Shown: in pieces, positions 27,090 through 35,286 of the stretch
Numbering within the stretch: the first letter of the stretch is position 1
Layout: each line of letters starts with the position of its first letter
Assembly: GCA_003142615.1 (NCBI GenBank)
Contig: PLMW01000071.1
Location: 13,304-59,953 of the forward strand
Reading direction: 5' to 3'
Length of the DNA: 46,650 bases
DNA from: Opitutia bacterium
Lineage (GTDB): Bacteria; Verrucomicrobiota; Verrucomicrobiia; Opitutales; Opitutaceae
Translations under genes and position numbers: made by a program
The notes under the pieces: generated by a model
Database searches by the model: none
Told to the model about the DNA's origin: nothing
Seen by the model: the letters and a program-made list of their open reading frames with translations, nothing else

Positions 27090-28184
27090 ATGAGCGAAGT
27101 CTTCCACGTTGTTCCCGAACCACAGCACAACGCCCTCGTGGCGGCCGCCTACCAATATCGCGGCTATCTCGCCGACGAGGCCGCCGAAGCCGCGCGCTTC
27201 TGCGCCGAGGCCTCCCGCCACGGCATCCGCACGCACAACGGGATCAAGGCGCTCCACCTCGACCACCTGTTCGGCACCGGTGTGAAAGGCTGGGTGCCCG
27301 GCGCCAAGATCGAGGAAATCCCCTCCCGCTTTCCAGCGGTCAAGATCTGGAACGCCAACCGCAAGCTCGGCCAGTCCATCGCCTACCGCGCGATGGACGC
27401 CGCCATCAAACTCGCCGACCAATACGGCGTCGGTACCGTCTCGGTCGACAACGCCACCCACTACCTCTGGGGCGGCGGCTACGTTATCGACGCCGCCCGC
27501 CGCGGCTACATCGCTTACACCAACTGCACCGCCGCCATCACCGAGGTCGTTCCGTTCGGCGGCAAGGCCCCGACCCTCGGCACCAACCCGCATTCGTGGG
27601 GCTTCCCCACGACGGCGGCGGTCGGATTCCCGATTGTGATCGACTGGGCCACGTCGGTCGTCGCCATGGGCCGCGTCCAGCAACTCAAACGCGAAGGCAA
27701 GCTGCTCCCGCCGATGGCCGCGGTCGACAAAGATGGCAATCCCACAACCGATCCCAACCAGGCCGCCGCGCTGCTGCCGTTCGGCGCCCACAAGGGCTAC
27801 GGGCTTTCGCTCGTTGACGAGCTCGTGGCCGCCTTCATCGGCGGATCGCTGCCCACCCTGCGCAACCGCTGGGATCGCGAGCCGGCCGAGAAACACACCT
27901 GCTGCTTCTTCTTCCAAGTCTGGCACCCCGACGCGATGAACGGCGGCGCGTTTGCCCTGGGCCGCAACCAGGCCGAAAACGTCAAGGCCGTCATCCGCGA
28001 TGTCCTCGGCCATGGCAACGAGTCCTGCCTGCTCCCCGGCCAGCTTGAGGCCGAGGCCGCGGCCCGCAGCGCCCGGAACGGCGGTCTCCTCTTCTCCGTA
28101 GCCGAGATCGCCGCGTTTAATGAAATCGCCGCCGAGTGCGGCCAGCCGCCGTGGAAACCCGCCGATTTCGCCGTCGCCGTGTAA
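27090..28184 (+). CDS. Malate/L-lactate dehydrogenase family oxidoreductase (Ldh2 type)
   Basis: NAD(P)H-dependent ketoacid reductase of the Ldh_2 family, which includes 2,3-diketo-L-gulonate reductase, ureidoglycolate dehydrogenase and sulfolactate dehydrogenase. From the ATG at 27090 (364 aa) it has the family features SRHGIRTHNGI near residue 40, LGTNPHSWGFPT (the conserved GTNP), DWATSVVAMGRV, LLPFGAHKGYGLSLVDELVA and GRNQAE. The N-terminus (MSEVFHVVPEPQH) is normal. It lies 79 bp after the 2-hydroxyacid dehydrogenase and 51 bp before the PfkB kinase. It could supply a reductive step in hexuronate or aldonate catabolism; the exact substrate cannot be read from sequence. Confidence 0.88.
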   Translation: MSEVFHVVPEPQHNALVAAAYQYRGYLADEAAEAARFCAEASRHGIRTHNGIKALHLDHLFGTGVKGWVPGAKIEEIPSRFPAVKIWNANRKLGQSIAYRAMDAAIKLADQYGVGTVSVDNATHYLWGGGYVIDAARRGYIAYTNCTAAITEVVPFGGKAPTLGTNPHSWGFPTTAAVGFPIVIDWATSVVAMGRVQQLKREGKLLPPMAAVDKDGNPTTDPNQAAALLPFGAHKGYGLSLVDELVAAFIGGSLPTLRNRWDREPAEKHTCCFFFQVWHPDAMNGGAFALGRNQAENVKAVIRDVLGHGNESCLLPGQLEAEAAARSARNGGLLFSVAEIAAFNEIAAECGQPPWKPADFAVAV

Positions 28185-28235
28185 ACTGGCTTTTTTCCTT
28201 CACAACCCCCCTCAATCTTCGGTCTCCTCTCCACC

Positions 28236-29333
28236 ATGAGCCTCAAGATCAAATCCGCCGCCGAGTGCAAATTCGACGAAATCTCCCTGGGCGAAATCAT
28301 GCTCCGTCTCGATCCCGGCGAGGGCCGCATCCGCACCGCCCGCGAATTCAAGGTTTGGGAGGGCGGCGGCGAGTACAACGTCGCCCGCGGCCTCCGCAAA
28401 TGCTTCGGCCTGCGCACCGCCGTCTGCACCGCCTTCGTCGACAACGACGTCGGCCACCTCATTGAGGACTTCATCCTGCAGGGTGGCGTCGCCACCGACT
28501 TCATTCTCTGGCGCGCCGATGACGGCATCGGCCGCTCCATCCGCAACGGCCTCAATTTCACCGAACGCGGCTTCGGCATCCGCGGCGCCGTCGGCATTCC
28601 CGACCGCGGCCACAGCGCAGCCAGCCAGCTCAAGCTCGGCGACTTCGACTGGGACATGATTTTCGGCAGGCTCGGCGTGCGCTGGCTCCACACCGGCGGC
28701 ATCTTCGCCGCCCTCTCCGAGACGACCGCCGCGCTCACCATCGAGGCCGTGAAGGCGGCCAACCAGCACGGCACGATCGTCAGTTACGACCTCAACTACC
28801 GCCCGTCGCTCTGGAAGAGCATCGGCGGGCAGAAGAAAGCCCGCGAGGTCAACCGCGAGATTGCCCGGTATGTCGACGTGATGATCGGCAACGAGGAGGA
28901 CTTCACCGCCTCGCTCGGCTTTGAGGTCGAGGGCCTCGACCACAACCTCAGCAAGATCGAGACCGCCGCCTTCAAGAACATGATCAAGAAGGCCGTGGCC
29001 GAGTTCCCCAACTTCAAGGTCGCCGCCACCACGCTCCGCAAGGTCCACACTGCCACGGTCAACGACTGGAGCGCGATCTGCTACCACGACGGCCGGTTCC
29101 ATGAGAGCCGCCCGTATCCGGCGCTCGAGATCCTCGACCGCGTCGGCGGCGGGGACAGCTTCGCCAGCGGCCTGATCTACGGTTTTCTCAAGACCAACGA
29201 TGCGCAGAAGGCCGTCGACTACGGCGCCGCCCACGGCGCGCTCGCCATGACGACGCCCGGCGACACCTCCATGGCCACCGTCAAGGAAGTCGAGAAGACC
29301 ATGGGGGGCGGCAGCGCCCGTGTCGTGCGCTGA
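28236..29333 (+). CDS. PfkB-family sugar kinase, probably 2-keto-3-deoxygluconate kinase
   Basis: Ribokinase-fold kinase, 365 aa. It has the N-terminal GGGEYNVARGL (43-53), SYDLNYRPSLW (183-193), typical of KDG and fructokinase-like members, and the C-terminal catalytic ILDRVGGGDSFASGLIYGF (299-317) in which Asp307 is the base and GGGD replaces the usual GAGD. A KDG kinase would phosphorylate 2-keto-3-deoxy-D-gluconate before KDPG aldolase, fitting the two upstream dehydrogenases and uxaC at 40.8-42.3 kb. The sequence has a longer middle insert (about 230-260) than E. coli KdgK, so the substrate assignment stays tentative. Confidence 0.82.
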   Translation: MSLKIKSAAECKFDEISLGEIMLRLDPGEGRIRTAREFKVWEGGGEYNVARGLRKCFGLRTAVCTAFVDNDVGHLIEDFILQGGVATDFILWRADDGIGRSIRNGLNFTERGFGIRGAVGIPDRGHSAASQLKLGDFDWDMIFGRLGVRWLHTGGIFAALSETTAALTIEAVKAANQHGTIVSYDLNYRPSLWKSIGGQKKAREVNREIARYVDVMIGNEEDFTASLGFEVEGLDHNLSKIETAAFKNMIKKAVAEFPNFKVAATTLRKVHTATVNDWSAICYHDGRFHESRPYPALEILDRVGGGDSFASGLIYGFLKTNDAQKAVDYGAAHGALAMTTPGDTSMATVKEVEKTMGGGSARVVR

Positions 29334-29423
29334 GCAGCCTCGTTCCGCCGCCATTCTCTGGTGCTCAACGCCGGGGCCACCGGAACGCTTCCGTACCTCG
29401 GGCACGCCCTCCGTTTTCCCTCT

Positions 29424-29435
29424 GACTGATCAGTC
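29424..29435. promoter_or_regulatory. 12-bp palindrome upstream of the MFS transporter
   Basis: GACTGATCAGTC is a perfect palindrome 9 bp before the TTG start of the transporter gene and 90 bp after the kinase stop. Its position would let a bound regulator block transcription or translation initiation. It occurs once in the window, so function is unproven. Confidence 0.35.
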
Positions 29436-29443
29436 CGGGGGAT

Positions 29444-30679
29444 TTGCCCACGCCCGCCGCCGTGCAACGTCTCCTCACTCCCGCCCGCACCATTCTGCGC
29501 CATCGCCCGTTTATGGTGCTGCTGGGCTGCAATCTGCTGGTCGGCCTCGCCTTCGCCTTTGTCGCGCCGTTTTTCTCCATGTTTGGCACGATCGAGGTGG
29601 GGATGAGTCCGTTCGCTTTCGGCGTCTTCATGACGGCCATCTCGCTGAGCGGGATCGCGATCAGCATCCTTCTCGCCCACTGGTCCGACACGCGGCTCTC
29701 CCGGCGCACCGTGCTGCTGCTGGGCGGCGTCACCGGGGCGCTGAGCTACGTTGGCTACGCCTTTGTCCGCGACGTCGTGTGGCTCACCGTCATCGGCTGC
29801 GTGCTCGGAGGCATCTCTTCGATCACCTTCTCCCAGCTTTTCGCCTATGCCCGCGACCTGCTGGCCCGTTCCGATGTTTCGCCGCGCGACGCCCCGCTGT
29901 ACATGAACGTATTCCGCCTGTTCTTCGCGGTGTCGTGGACGGCCGGGCCCGCCGTGGCTGCGTGGGTGATGCTGCGCTACCACTACCGCGGGATGTTCCT
30001 GGTCGCCGCCTTCTGCTTCTTTCTTTTCGTGCTGATGCTCCTCTGTTTTGTGCCGCCGGCCCAGCCGTGGGCGACCGTGCGGGCCGCGGCCGCCCAGGTG
30101 CCATTGCGCCGCGTCCTGGTCCGGGCGGACGTCCTGGCCTATTTCGTCGGCTTCGCCCTGTTGTTTGCCGCCAGCACGATGGGCGTGATGAATCTTCCCC
30201 TGCTCGTGTTGAACGTGCTCGGCGGCACCGGACAGCAGGTCGGAATCATCTACAGCGTCGCCCCGGCCTTTGAGATCCCGTTCATGCTTTATTTCGGGCT
30301 GCTCGCCACCAAGGCCGATCAGGCCCGGCTCATCCGGATCTCCGTGATGCTCGCGGTGGTCTATTACGCCCTGCTCGCGTTCGTCCGGGCGCCGTGGCAG
30401 ATCTACCCGCTACAGATCCTGAGCGCGGCCATCACGGCCGTGGTGGGTGGCATCGCCATCACGTTCTTCCAGAACTTTCTGCCGGAACAGCCGGGCACGG
30501 CCACCAACCTCTATTCCACCGCCGGCCGGATCGGCTCGACCGTCGGCTATCTCGCGTTTGGCGCCCTGGCCTCCGCCTTTGGCCATCGCGCCGTCTTTCT
30601 GGCCTGCACGGTGCTGTGCGCCTTCGCCCTGGCGATCCTGTTCGCGTATCGCGACCGTCCGGCGCGCCTTTGGACCTGA
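29444..30679 (+). CDS. MFS transporter, sugar efflux (SET-like)
   Basis: A 411-aa, 12-helix major facilitator. Helix 1 is PFMVLLGCNLLVGLAFAFVAP and the loop 2-3 motif is AHWSDTRLSRRTVLLLGG. The second half has ITFFQNFLPEQPGTATNLYS, resembling the FQ-LMPGQPGxATTLF segment of E. coli SetA/SetB sugar efflux pumps. The frame opens with TTG at 29444; a GTG at 29462 is an alternative and the first ATG falls inside helix 1. It follows the sugar-acid operon and may export sugars or sugar phosphate analogues formed during its operation. Import cannot be excluded from sequence. Confidence 0.8.
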   Translation: MPTPAAVQRLLTPARTILRHRPFMVLLGCNLLVGLAFAFVAPFFSMFGTIEVGMSPFAFGVFMTAISLSGIAISILLAHWSDTRLSRRTVLLLGGVTGALSYVGYAFVRDVVWLTVIGCVLGGISSITFSQLFAYARDLLARSDVSPRDAPLYMNVFRLFFAVSWTAGPAVAAWVMLRYHYRGMFLVAAFCFFLFVLMLLCFVPPAQPWATVRAAAAQVPLRRVLVRADVLAYFVGFALLFAASTMGVMNLPLLVLNVLGGTGQQVGIIYSVAPAFEIPFMLYFGLLATKADQARLIRISVMLAVVYYALLAFVRAPWQIYPLQILSAAITAVVGGIAITFFQNFLPEQPGTATNLYSTAGRIGSTVGYLAFGALASAFGHRAVFLACTVLCAFALAILFAYRDRPARLWT

Positions 30680-30863
30680 AGCGCGCCCGCCATGCCGACG
30701 CCAGCGTCCCCAACCGGGCTGTAAACCAATTTTTGCCGCGTTTTCGGCAAGCCATGCGGTGTCCCGCCCAAACACCGGGTGTAGCCTTGGCCCGACAACG
30801 GGCGTGTCGCGGGTTCCAACGACACCGCCCTCTCCTCCCTGCATTCACCCGCCCCTGCTCGCC

Positions 30864-31811
30864 ATGAAAAGCCGTCGTGAGTTCATCAAGACCGGGCTTG
30901 CGCTCGGAGCCACCTTCTCCCTCGCCGATCTGCACGGCCTTTTCGCCGCCGATGCCTCCCCAGGCGGTGGCGCCCCCGCTATTCCGGCCACCAATGCCAG
31001 CAGGTCCGTGCTCATCGCCGTGCGCGACGGCAGCCGCACGGCCATGCTCGACAAGGCCATCGCTGAACTCGGCGGCATGGAGCGGTTCGTCAAGAAGGGC
31101 CAGACCGTCGTCATCAAGCCCAACATCAGCTTCGACGCACCGCCCGAACGCGGCTCCAACACGGATCCCGAACTGCTGGGCCATGTCGTGACACTGTGTT
31201 TTGCCGCCGGCGCCAAATCCGTCAGCTTCTTTGATCACACCCTGGACCAATGGCAGCGCGCCTACGCGGCGAGCGGCGCCGAACGCGTCGCCCGGGAGAC
31301 CGGCGCCGCCCTCGTCCCCGGCAACGACCAAAGCCTCTATCGCGAGGTCGCGATTCCCCGGGGGGTGCAGCTGCGCTCGGCGCGGGTGCATTCGCTCGTG
31401 CTCGACAGCGATGTCTTCATCAACGTTCCCGTCCTCAAACACCATGGCGGCCCGCTCATGAGCGCGTGCATGAAAAACCTGATGGGGGTTGTGTGGGACC
31501 GCCGTTTCTACCACCGCAACGACCTCAACCAGTGCATCGCCGATTTCCTCACCTTCAAGCAGCCGGCGCTCAACATCCTCGACGCCTACCATCCGATGGT
31601 GCGCAACGGGCCCCACGGCCGGTCGGTGGACGACGTGGTCGAGATGCGCACCCTGCTGGCCTCGACCGACATCGTCGCCATTGACGCCGCCGGCGCCAAG
31701 ATGCTGGGCCTCCAGCCGGCCGAAGTGGGCTATGTGAAACTCGCCGCGGACATGAAGCTCGGCACGATGAACCTCGATAACGTCGACATCCGCCGCTTCA
31801 AACTCGCCTGA
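30864..31811 (+). CDS. DUF362 protein with Tat signal
   Basis: A 315-aa exported protein. The N-terminus MKSRREFIKTGLALGATFSL has a twin-arginine motif (SRREFIK) and hydrophobic core, with a likely cut near AADA. The mature part is a DUF362 domain: VVIKPNISFDAPPERG, GHVVTLCFAAGAKSV, VFINVPVLKHHG, MSACMKNLMGVVWDR, and IDAAGAKMLG. Tat export usually means a folded cofactor protein. The stop at 31811 is 4 nt before the start of the iron-sulfur membrane protein, so the two are translationally linked and probably form an electron-transfer unit. Function unknown. Confidence 0.85.
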   Translation: MKSRREFIKTGLALGATFSLADLHGLFAADASPGGGAPAIPATNASRSVLIAVRDGSRTAMLDKAIAELGGMERFVKKGQTVVIKPNISFDAPPERGSNTDPELLGHVVTLCFAAGAKSVSFFDHTLDQWQRAYAASGAERVARETGAALVPGNDQSLYREVAIPRGVQLRSARVHSLVLDSDVFINVPVLKHHGGPLMSACMKNLMGVVWDRRFYHRNDLNQCIADFLTFKQPALNILDAYHPMVRNGPHGRSVDDVVEMRTLLASTDIVAIDAAGAKMLGLQPAEVGYVKLAADMKLGTMNLDNVDIRRFKLA

Positions 31812-31815
31812 CACC

Positions 31816-33417
31816 GTGCCGCGCAGCCGCCTGAAACTGCTCCGGGTGATCGCGGCGCTGGTGGTTTTCACCGGGCTGACCGCGGCGCTGGTGGATTTTC
31901 GCGGCCTCGTCCCCACGGCGCTGGGACACTGGCTGGCCTCCGTGCAACTGGTGCCGTCGCTGGTCGCACTGGTGACGGGCGCGTCCGTCTCGCTGGCCGG
32001 CATCATCATCATCGGGGTGACGCTGGCCGCGGGCCGCGTCTATTGTTCGGCGATCTGTCCGCTGGGGATCCTGCAGGACGTCGTCGCGCGCATCGTCGCA
32101 TGGACCCGGAGGAAAGGAACGCGATCCCTGCCGTATGCGCGGCCCTGGACCTGGCTGCGCCAGCTTTTCCTCTGGGGCACGGTGGCAGGCGTGGCGGCCG
32201 GTTGGAGCGGTCTGACGCTGGCGTTGCTCGATCCGTACAGCAATTTCGGGCGCATCGCCGCGGATATTTTCCGGCCGCTCGTCACCCTCGCAAACAACGC
32301 CGTGGCCGGCCTGGCCAACGCCGCCGGCATCGGCACCCTCTACCGCGTGGAGCCGCAGTGGACCGGCGCCGGCGCGCTGCATCAGCCGGCGATCCTCCTC
32401 GCGCTGCTCGCCGTGCTGGTCGCGTTGCGCGGACGGCTCTTCTGCAACACCCTCTGCCCCGTCGGCACCTTCCTCGGCCTGCTCGCGCAGCGGGCGGCGT
32501 TCCGCCTGGCGATTGACAAGAGCGCCTGCCAGAAGTGCGCGGCGTGTCTGGGCGTCTGCAAAAGCCAGTGCATCAATCTGCGCACAAGCACGATTGATTT
32601 CTCCCGCTGCGTCGCGTGTTACAACTGCATCGGCGCGTGCCAGGATCGGGGCATCGGTTATCGTTTCGCCTGGGCGCGGCAGGCCAACATCCGCCCGGCG
32701 CCGACCGCCCCCGATCTTCAACGCCGCGCCTTCATCACCGGCACGGCGGTGGCGGTGGCAGCCTCCCTCGGCACCGGCTCGCTGCTGCTGGCCCAGGTTC
32801 AAAAACTCCGTGCGAACCGCGCCCGCGGGAATGACAGGGATCAAAATGAACCCGAACCCAGCAATGCCATCTGTCCGCCAGGCGCCGTCAGTGTCGATCG
32901 CTTTCTGGAGCGTTGCACGGCCTGCCACCTGTGCATCAGCGCCTGCCCGACACACGTGCTGCAGCCGGCATTCCTCGAGTACGGGATCGCCGGGATGATG
33001 ATGCCGCGCCTGGATTTCGCCCGGTCATTCTGCGCTTACACGTGCCGGACCTGCGAAGAGGTCTGCCCGGATGGCGCGATCAGCCTGCTCGAACTCGCCG
33101 ACAAACAGGTGGCCCGGATCGGCGAGGCGCAGTTCGACGAGGACAAATGCATCGTGAAGACCAAGGGCACCGACTGCGCCGCCTGCTCCGAACAATGTCC
33201 CACGCAGGCGGTTTCCACCGTGCCGTATGGCCGCAACCTGCGCCTGCCGCGAGTCAACCGGGATTTGTGCATCGGTTGCGGTGGCTGCGAGTATGCGTGC
33301 CCCGTCCTGCCGGCGAAGGCCATTACCGTCACGGGTCTCCGCCGGCACAGCCAAGCGCAAAAATCCGCCGAGAAAAAGGCCGTGGCCCCGACCCCTGCCG
33401 GCGGTTTCCCGTTCTGA
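31816..33417 (+). CDS. NapH/NapG-like fused membrane polyferredoxin
   Basis: A 533-aa protein starting with GTG at 31816. Residues 1-230 resemble NapH: several membrane helices with CSAICPLG (78-85) and CNTLCPVG (210-217), followed by two cluster motifs, CQKCAACLGVCKSQC (238-252) and CVACYNCIGACQ (265-276). A second part, starting at LQRRAFITGTAVAVAASLGT (301-320), looks like an internal Tat-type twin-arginine segment and is followed by NapG-like motifs CTACHLCISACP (367-378), CRTCEEVCP (410-418), CAACSEQCP (454-462) and CIGCGGCEYACP (485-496). This suggests a NapH-NapG fusion passing electrons from the quinone pool to the periplasm, perhaps to the adjacent DUF362 protein. No napA nitrate reductase is present. 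Confidence 0.85.
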   Translation: MPRSRLKLLRVIAALVVFTGLTAALVDFRGLVPTALGHWLASVQLVPSLVALVTGASVSLAGIIIIGVTLAAGRVYCSAICPLGILQDVVARIVAWTRRKGTRSLPYARPWTWLRQLFLWGTVAGVAAGWSGLTLALLDPYSNFGRIAADIFRPLVTLANNAVAGLANAAGIGTLYRVEPQWTGAGALHQPAILLALLAVLVALRGRLFCNTLCPVGTFLGLLAQRAAFRLAIDKSACQKCAACLGVCKSQCINLRTSTIDFSRCVACYNCIGACQDRGIGYRFAWARQANIRPAPTAPDLQRRAFITGTAVAVAASLGTGSLLLAQVQKLRANRARGNDRDQNEPEPSNAICPPGAVSVDRFLERCTACHLCISACPTHVLQPAFLEYGIAGMMMPRLDFARSFCAYTCRTCEEVCPDGAISLLELADKQVARIGEAQFDEDKCIVKTKGTDCAACSEQCPTQAVSTVPYGRNLRLPRVNRDLCIGCGGCEYACPVLPAKAITVTGLRRHSQAQKSAEKKAVAPTPAGGFPF

Positions 33418-33498
33418 CCCCGCCCGCCGGCACGGACGTCACCCGCGGTCAACTTCAGGCGCGACTCGGCGGCGCGGAGCCGCCAACCTGACGGCAGC

Positions 33499-34494
33499 AT
33501 GTCCCATCAGCCCGCCTCCACCCGTTACGACAACCCCGCGCTTTATCGCCCCTGCGGCCGCAGCGGCCTCAAGCTGCCGCTCCTCTCGCTCGGCCTCTGG
33601 CACAACTTCGGCGCGGGCGACAGCCAGGCCAACAGCCGGGCCTTGATTCTGCGCGCCTTCGATCTTGGCATCACGCATTTCGATCTCGCCAACAACTACG
33701 GCCCCCCGCCCGGCTCGGCCGAGGAGACCTTTGGACGCGTCTTGCGCGAGGATCTTTCGGCCCATCGCGACGAACTCATCATCTCCACCAAGGCCGGCTA
33801 CGACATGTGGCCCGGACCGTACGGCGAGTGGGGCTCGCGAAAATACCTGCTGGCGAGCCTCGATCAGAGCCTGCGCCGCCTCGGCCTTGAGTACGTTGAC
33901 ATTTTCTACAGCCATCGTCCCGACCCGGACACGCCGCTTGAGGAGACCATGGGCGCCCTTGCCCACGCCGTGCGCGCGAGCAAGGCGCTCTACGCCGGCC
34001 TGTCCAACTACAATCCTGTCCAGACTGCGCGCGCGACGAAACTCCTCCGGGAGCTGGGCGCGCCTTGTTTGATCCATCAACCACGCTACAACATGTTTGA
34101 TCGCTGGGTGGAGCAAGGGCTGCTCGAGGTCCTTCAGCGCGAAGGCATCGGAGCCATCGCCTTCAGCCCGCTGGCGCAGGGACTGCTCACCAACCGTTAT
34201 CTCGCCGGCATCCCCGCTGATTCGCGCGCGGGCCACGACCGGCGGTTTCTCCGCCCCGAACACATCACGGACGCGAAGCTCGCGCAGATCCGGGCGCTGC
34301 AGTCCCTGGCGCAGGCGCGCGGCCAGACCCTGGCCCAGATGGCGCTCGCCTGGGTCCTGCGCCAGCCCGCCGTGACGTCCGTCCTGATCGGAGCAAGCAA
34401 GACCGGCCAGATCGAGGACAGCCTCGGCGCGCTCAAGAATCTCTCCTTCTCCGCCGGCGAACTCACCGGCATCGACCGCATCCTTGCCGCGTGA
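33499..34494 (+). CDS. Aldo/keto reductase (YghZ-like)
   Basis: A 331-aa NADPH-dependent reductase of the AKR superfamily. It has the catalytic set Asp and Tyr in HFDLANNYGPPPGSAEE, Lys in IISTKAGYDMWPG and His in IFYSHRPDPD, then SNYN, HQPRYNMFDR and AFSPLAQGLLT. The phrase KAGYDMWPGPYGEWGSRKYL and the overall pattern match YghZ/Gpr, the L-glyceraldehyde 3-phosphate reductase subgroup that detoxifies aldehydes. Start ATG at 33499, 81 bp after the iron-sulfur gene. Its end overlaps no gene; rsmE begins 61 bp later. Confidence 0.9.
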   Translation: MSHQPASTRYDNPALYRPCGRSGLKLPLLSLGLWHNFGAGDSQANSRALILRAFDLGITHFDLANNYGPPPGSAEETFGRVLREDLSAHRDELIISTKAGYDMWPGPYGEWGSRKYLLASLDQSLRRLGLEYVDIFYSHRPDPDTPLEETMGALAHAVRASKALYAGLSNYNPVQTARATKLLRELGAPCLIHQPRYNMFDRWVEQGLLEVLQREGIGAIAFSPLAQGLLTNRYLAGIPADSRAGHDRRFLRPEHITDAKLAQIRALQSLAQARGQTLAQMALAWVLRQPAVTSVLIGASKTGQIEDSLGALKNLSFSAGELTGIDRILAA

Positions 34495-34514
34495 GATCAA
34501 TCTGCGACCGATGG

Positions 34515-34537
34515 TTTGTAACGTATTACGTTACAAA
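34515..34537. promoter_or_regulatory. 23-bp perfect palindrome before rsmE
   Basis: Arms TTTGTAACGTA and TACGTTACAAA are perfect reverse complements around a single central T. The element ends 18 bp before the proposed GTG start of rsmE, in an AT-rich patch of an otherwise GC-rich region. Such a long perfect palindrome is typical of a dimeric repressor operator (for example TetR or MarR type); the cognate regulator is not in the window. Confidence 0.6.
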
Positions 34538-34555
34538 TGTCGGACCTTCTTCAGC

Positions 34556-35269
34556 GTGAACCTCATTCTTTTCGAGCCGGACGAGATTGCCCATCCGCTG
34601 CCACGGAGCGATCCGCGCGCCGGGCATCTGCTGCGCGTGCTGCGCCGGCATGAGGGCGACACGTTCGACGCCGGGCTGATCAACGGTCCGCGCGGCAAGG
34701 GCACGCTGACCGCCATCGGCCCGGACGCGCTCACGCTTGCCTTTGCCTGGGACGCCGCGCCGCCGCCGCTGGATCCGATCACGCTCATCATCGGCCTGCC
34801 CCGGCCGCAGACGGCCCGCGACATTCTGCGCGACGCCACGTCGCTCGGCGTGGCAGCAATGCACTTCGTGACCACCGACAAGGGCGAGCCCGGTTATGGA
34901 CGCAGCACGCTTTGGACGGGCAACGAGTGGCGCCGCCACCTCATCAGCGGCGCCGAGCAGGCGTTCGCCACGCGTCTGCCCGAAGTCACCCACGGCCTGC
35001 CCCTCGCGGACACGATCGCTACACTCCCCGGCGGTGGCACGCGTATCGCACTCGACAACTATGAATCGCCTGGTCCGCTCTCCGCGCTCGCCATGGAAAA
35101 ATCCGCCGTGCTGGCGCTCGGGCCCGAGCGCGGCTGGTCGGCAAAGGAGCGCGAATTGCTGCGCGCCCACGCGTTTGCCTTCGCTCATCTCGGCTCCCGC
35201 GTACTGCGCACTGAAACCGCGGTGGTGGCGGCGGTGGCGCTCGTGAAAGCCGGGCTGGGGTTGATGTAG
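34556..35269 (+). CDS. rsmE: 16S rRNA (uracil(1498)-N3)-methyltransferase
   Basis: SPOUT-class methyltransferase that methylates U1498 of 16S rRNA using SAM. The 237-aa protein has the N-terminal PUA-like domain (FEPDEIAHPLPRSDPRAGHL, residues 5-24) and the C-terminal knot region: GLPRPQTARDILRDATSLGV, ISGAEQAFATRLPEV, LALGPERGWSAKERELL and LGSRVLRTETAVVAAVAL, the RsmE signature. The GTG at 34556 gives a family-like N-terminus; the frame is open to 34484, but starting there would place the palindromic element inside the coding region and adds unrelated residues. It converges on rsmD, another 16S methyltransferase. Confidence 0.9.
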   Translation: MNLILFEPDEIAHPLPRSDPRAGHLLRVLRRHEGDTFDAGLINGPRGKGTLTAIGPDALTLAFAWDAAPPPLDPITLIIGLPRPQTARDILRDATSLGVAAMHFVTTDKGEPGYGRSTLWTGNEWRRHLISGAEQAFATRLPEVTHGLPLADTIATLPGGGTRIALDNYESPGPLSALAMEKSAVLALGPERGWSAKERELLRAHAFAFAHLGSRVLRTETAVVAAVALVKAGLGLM

Positions 35270-35286
35270 ACCGGCATCCGCCCGGA

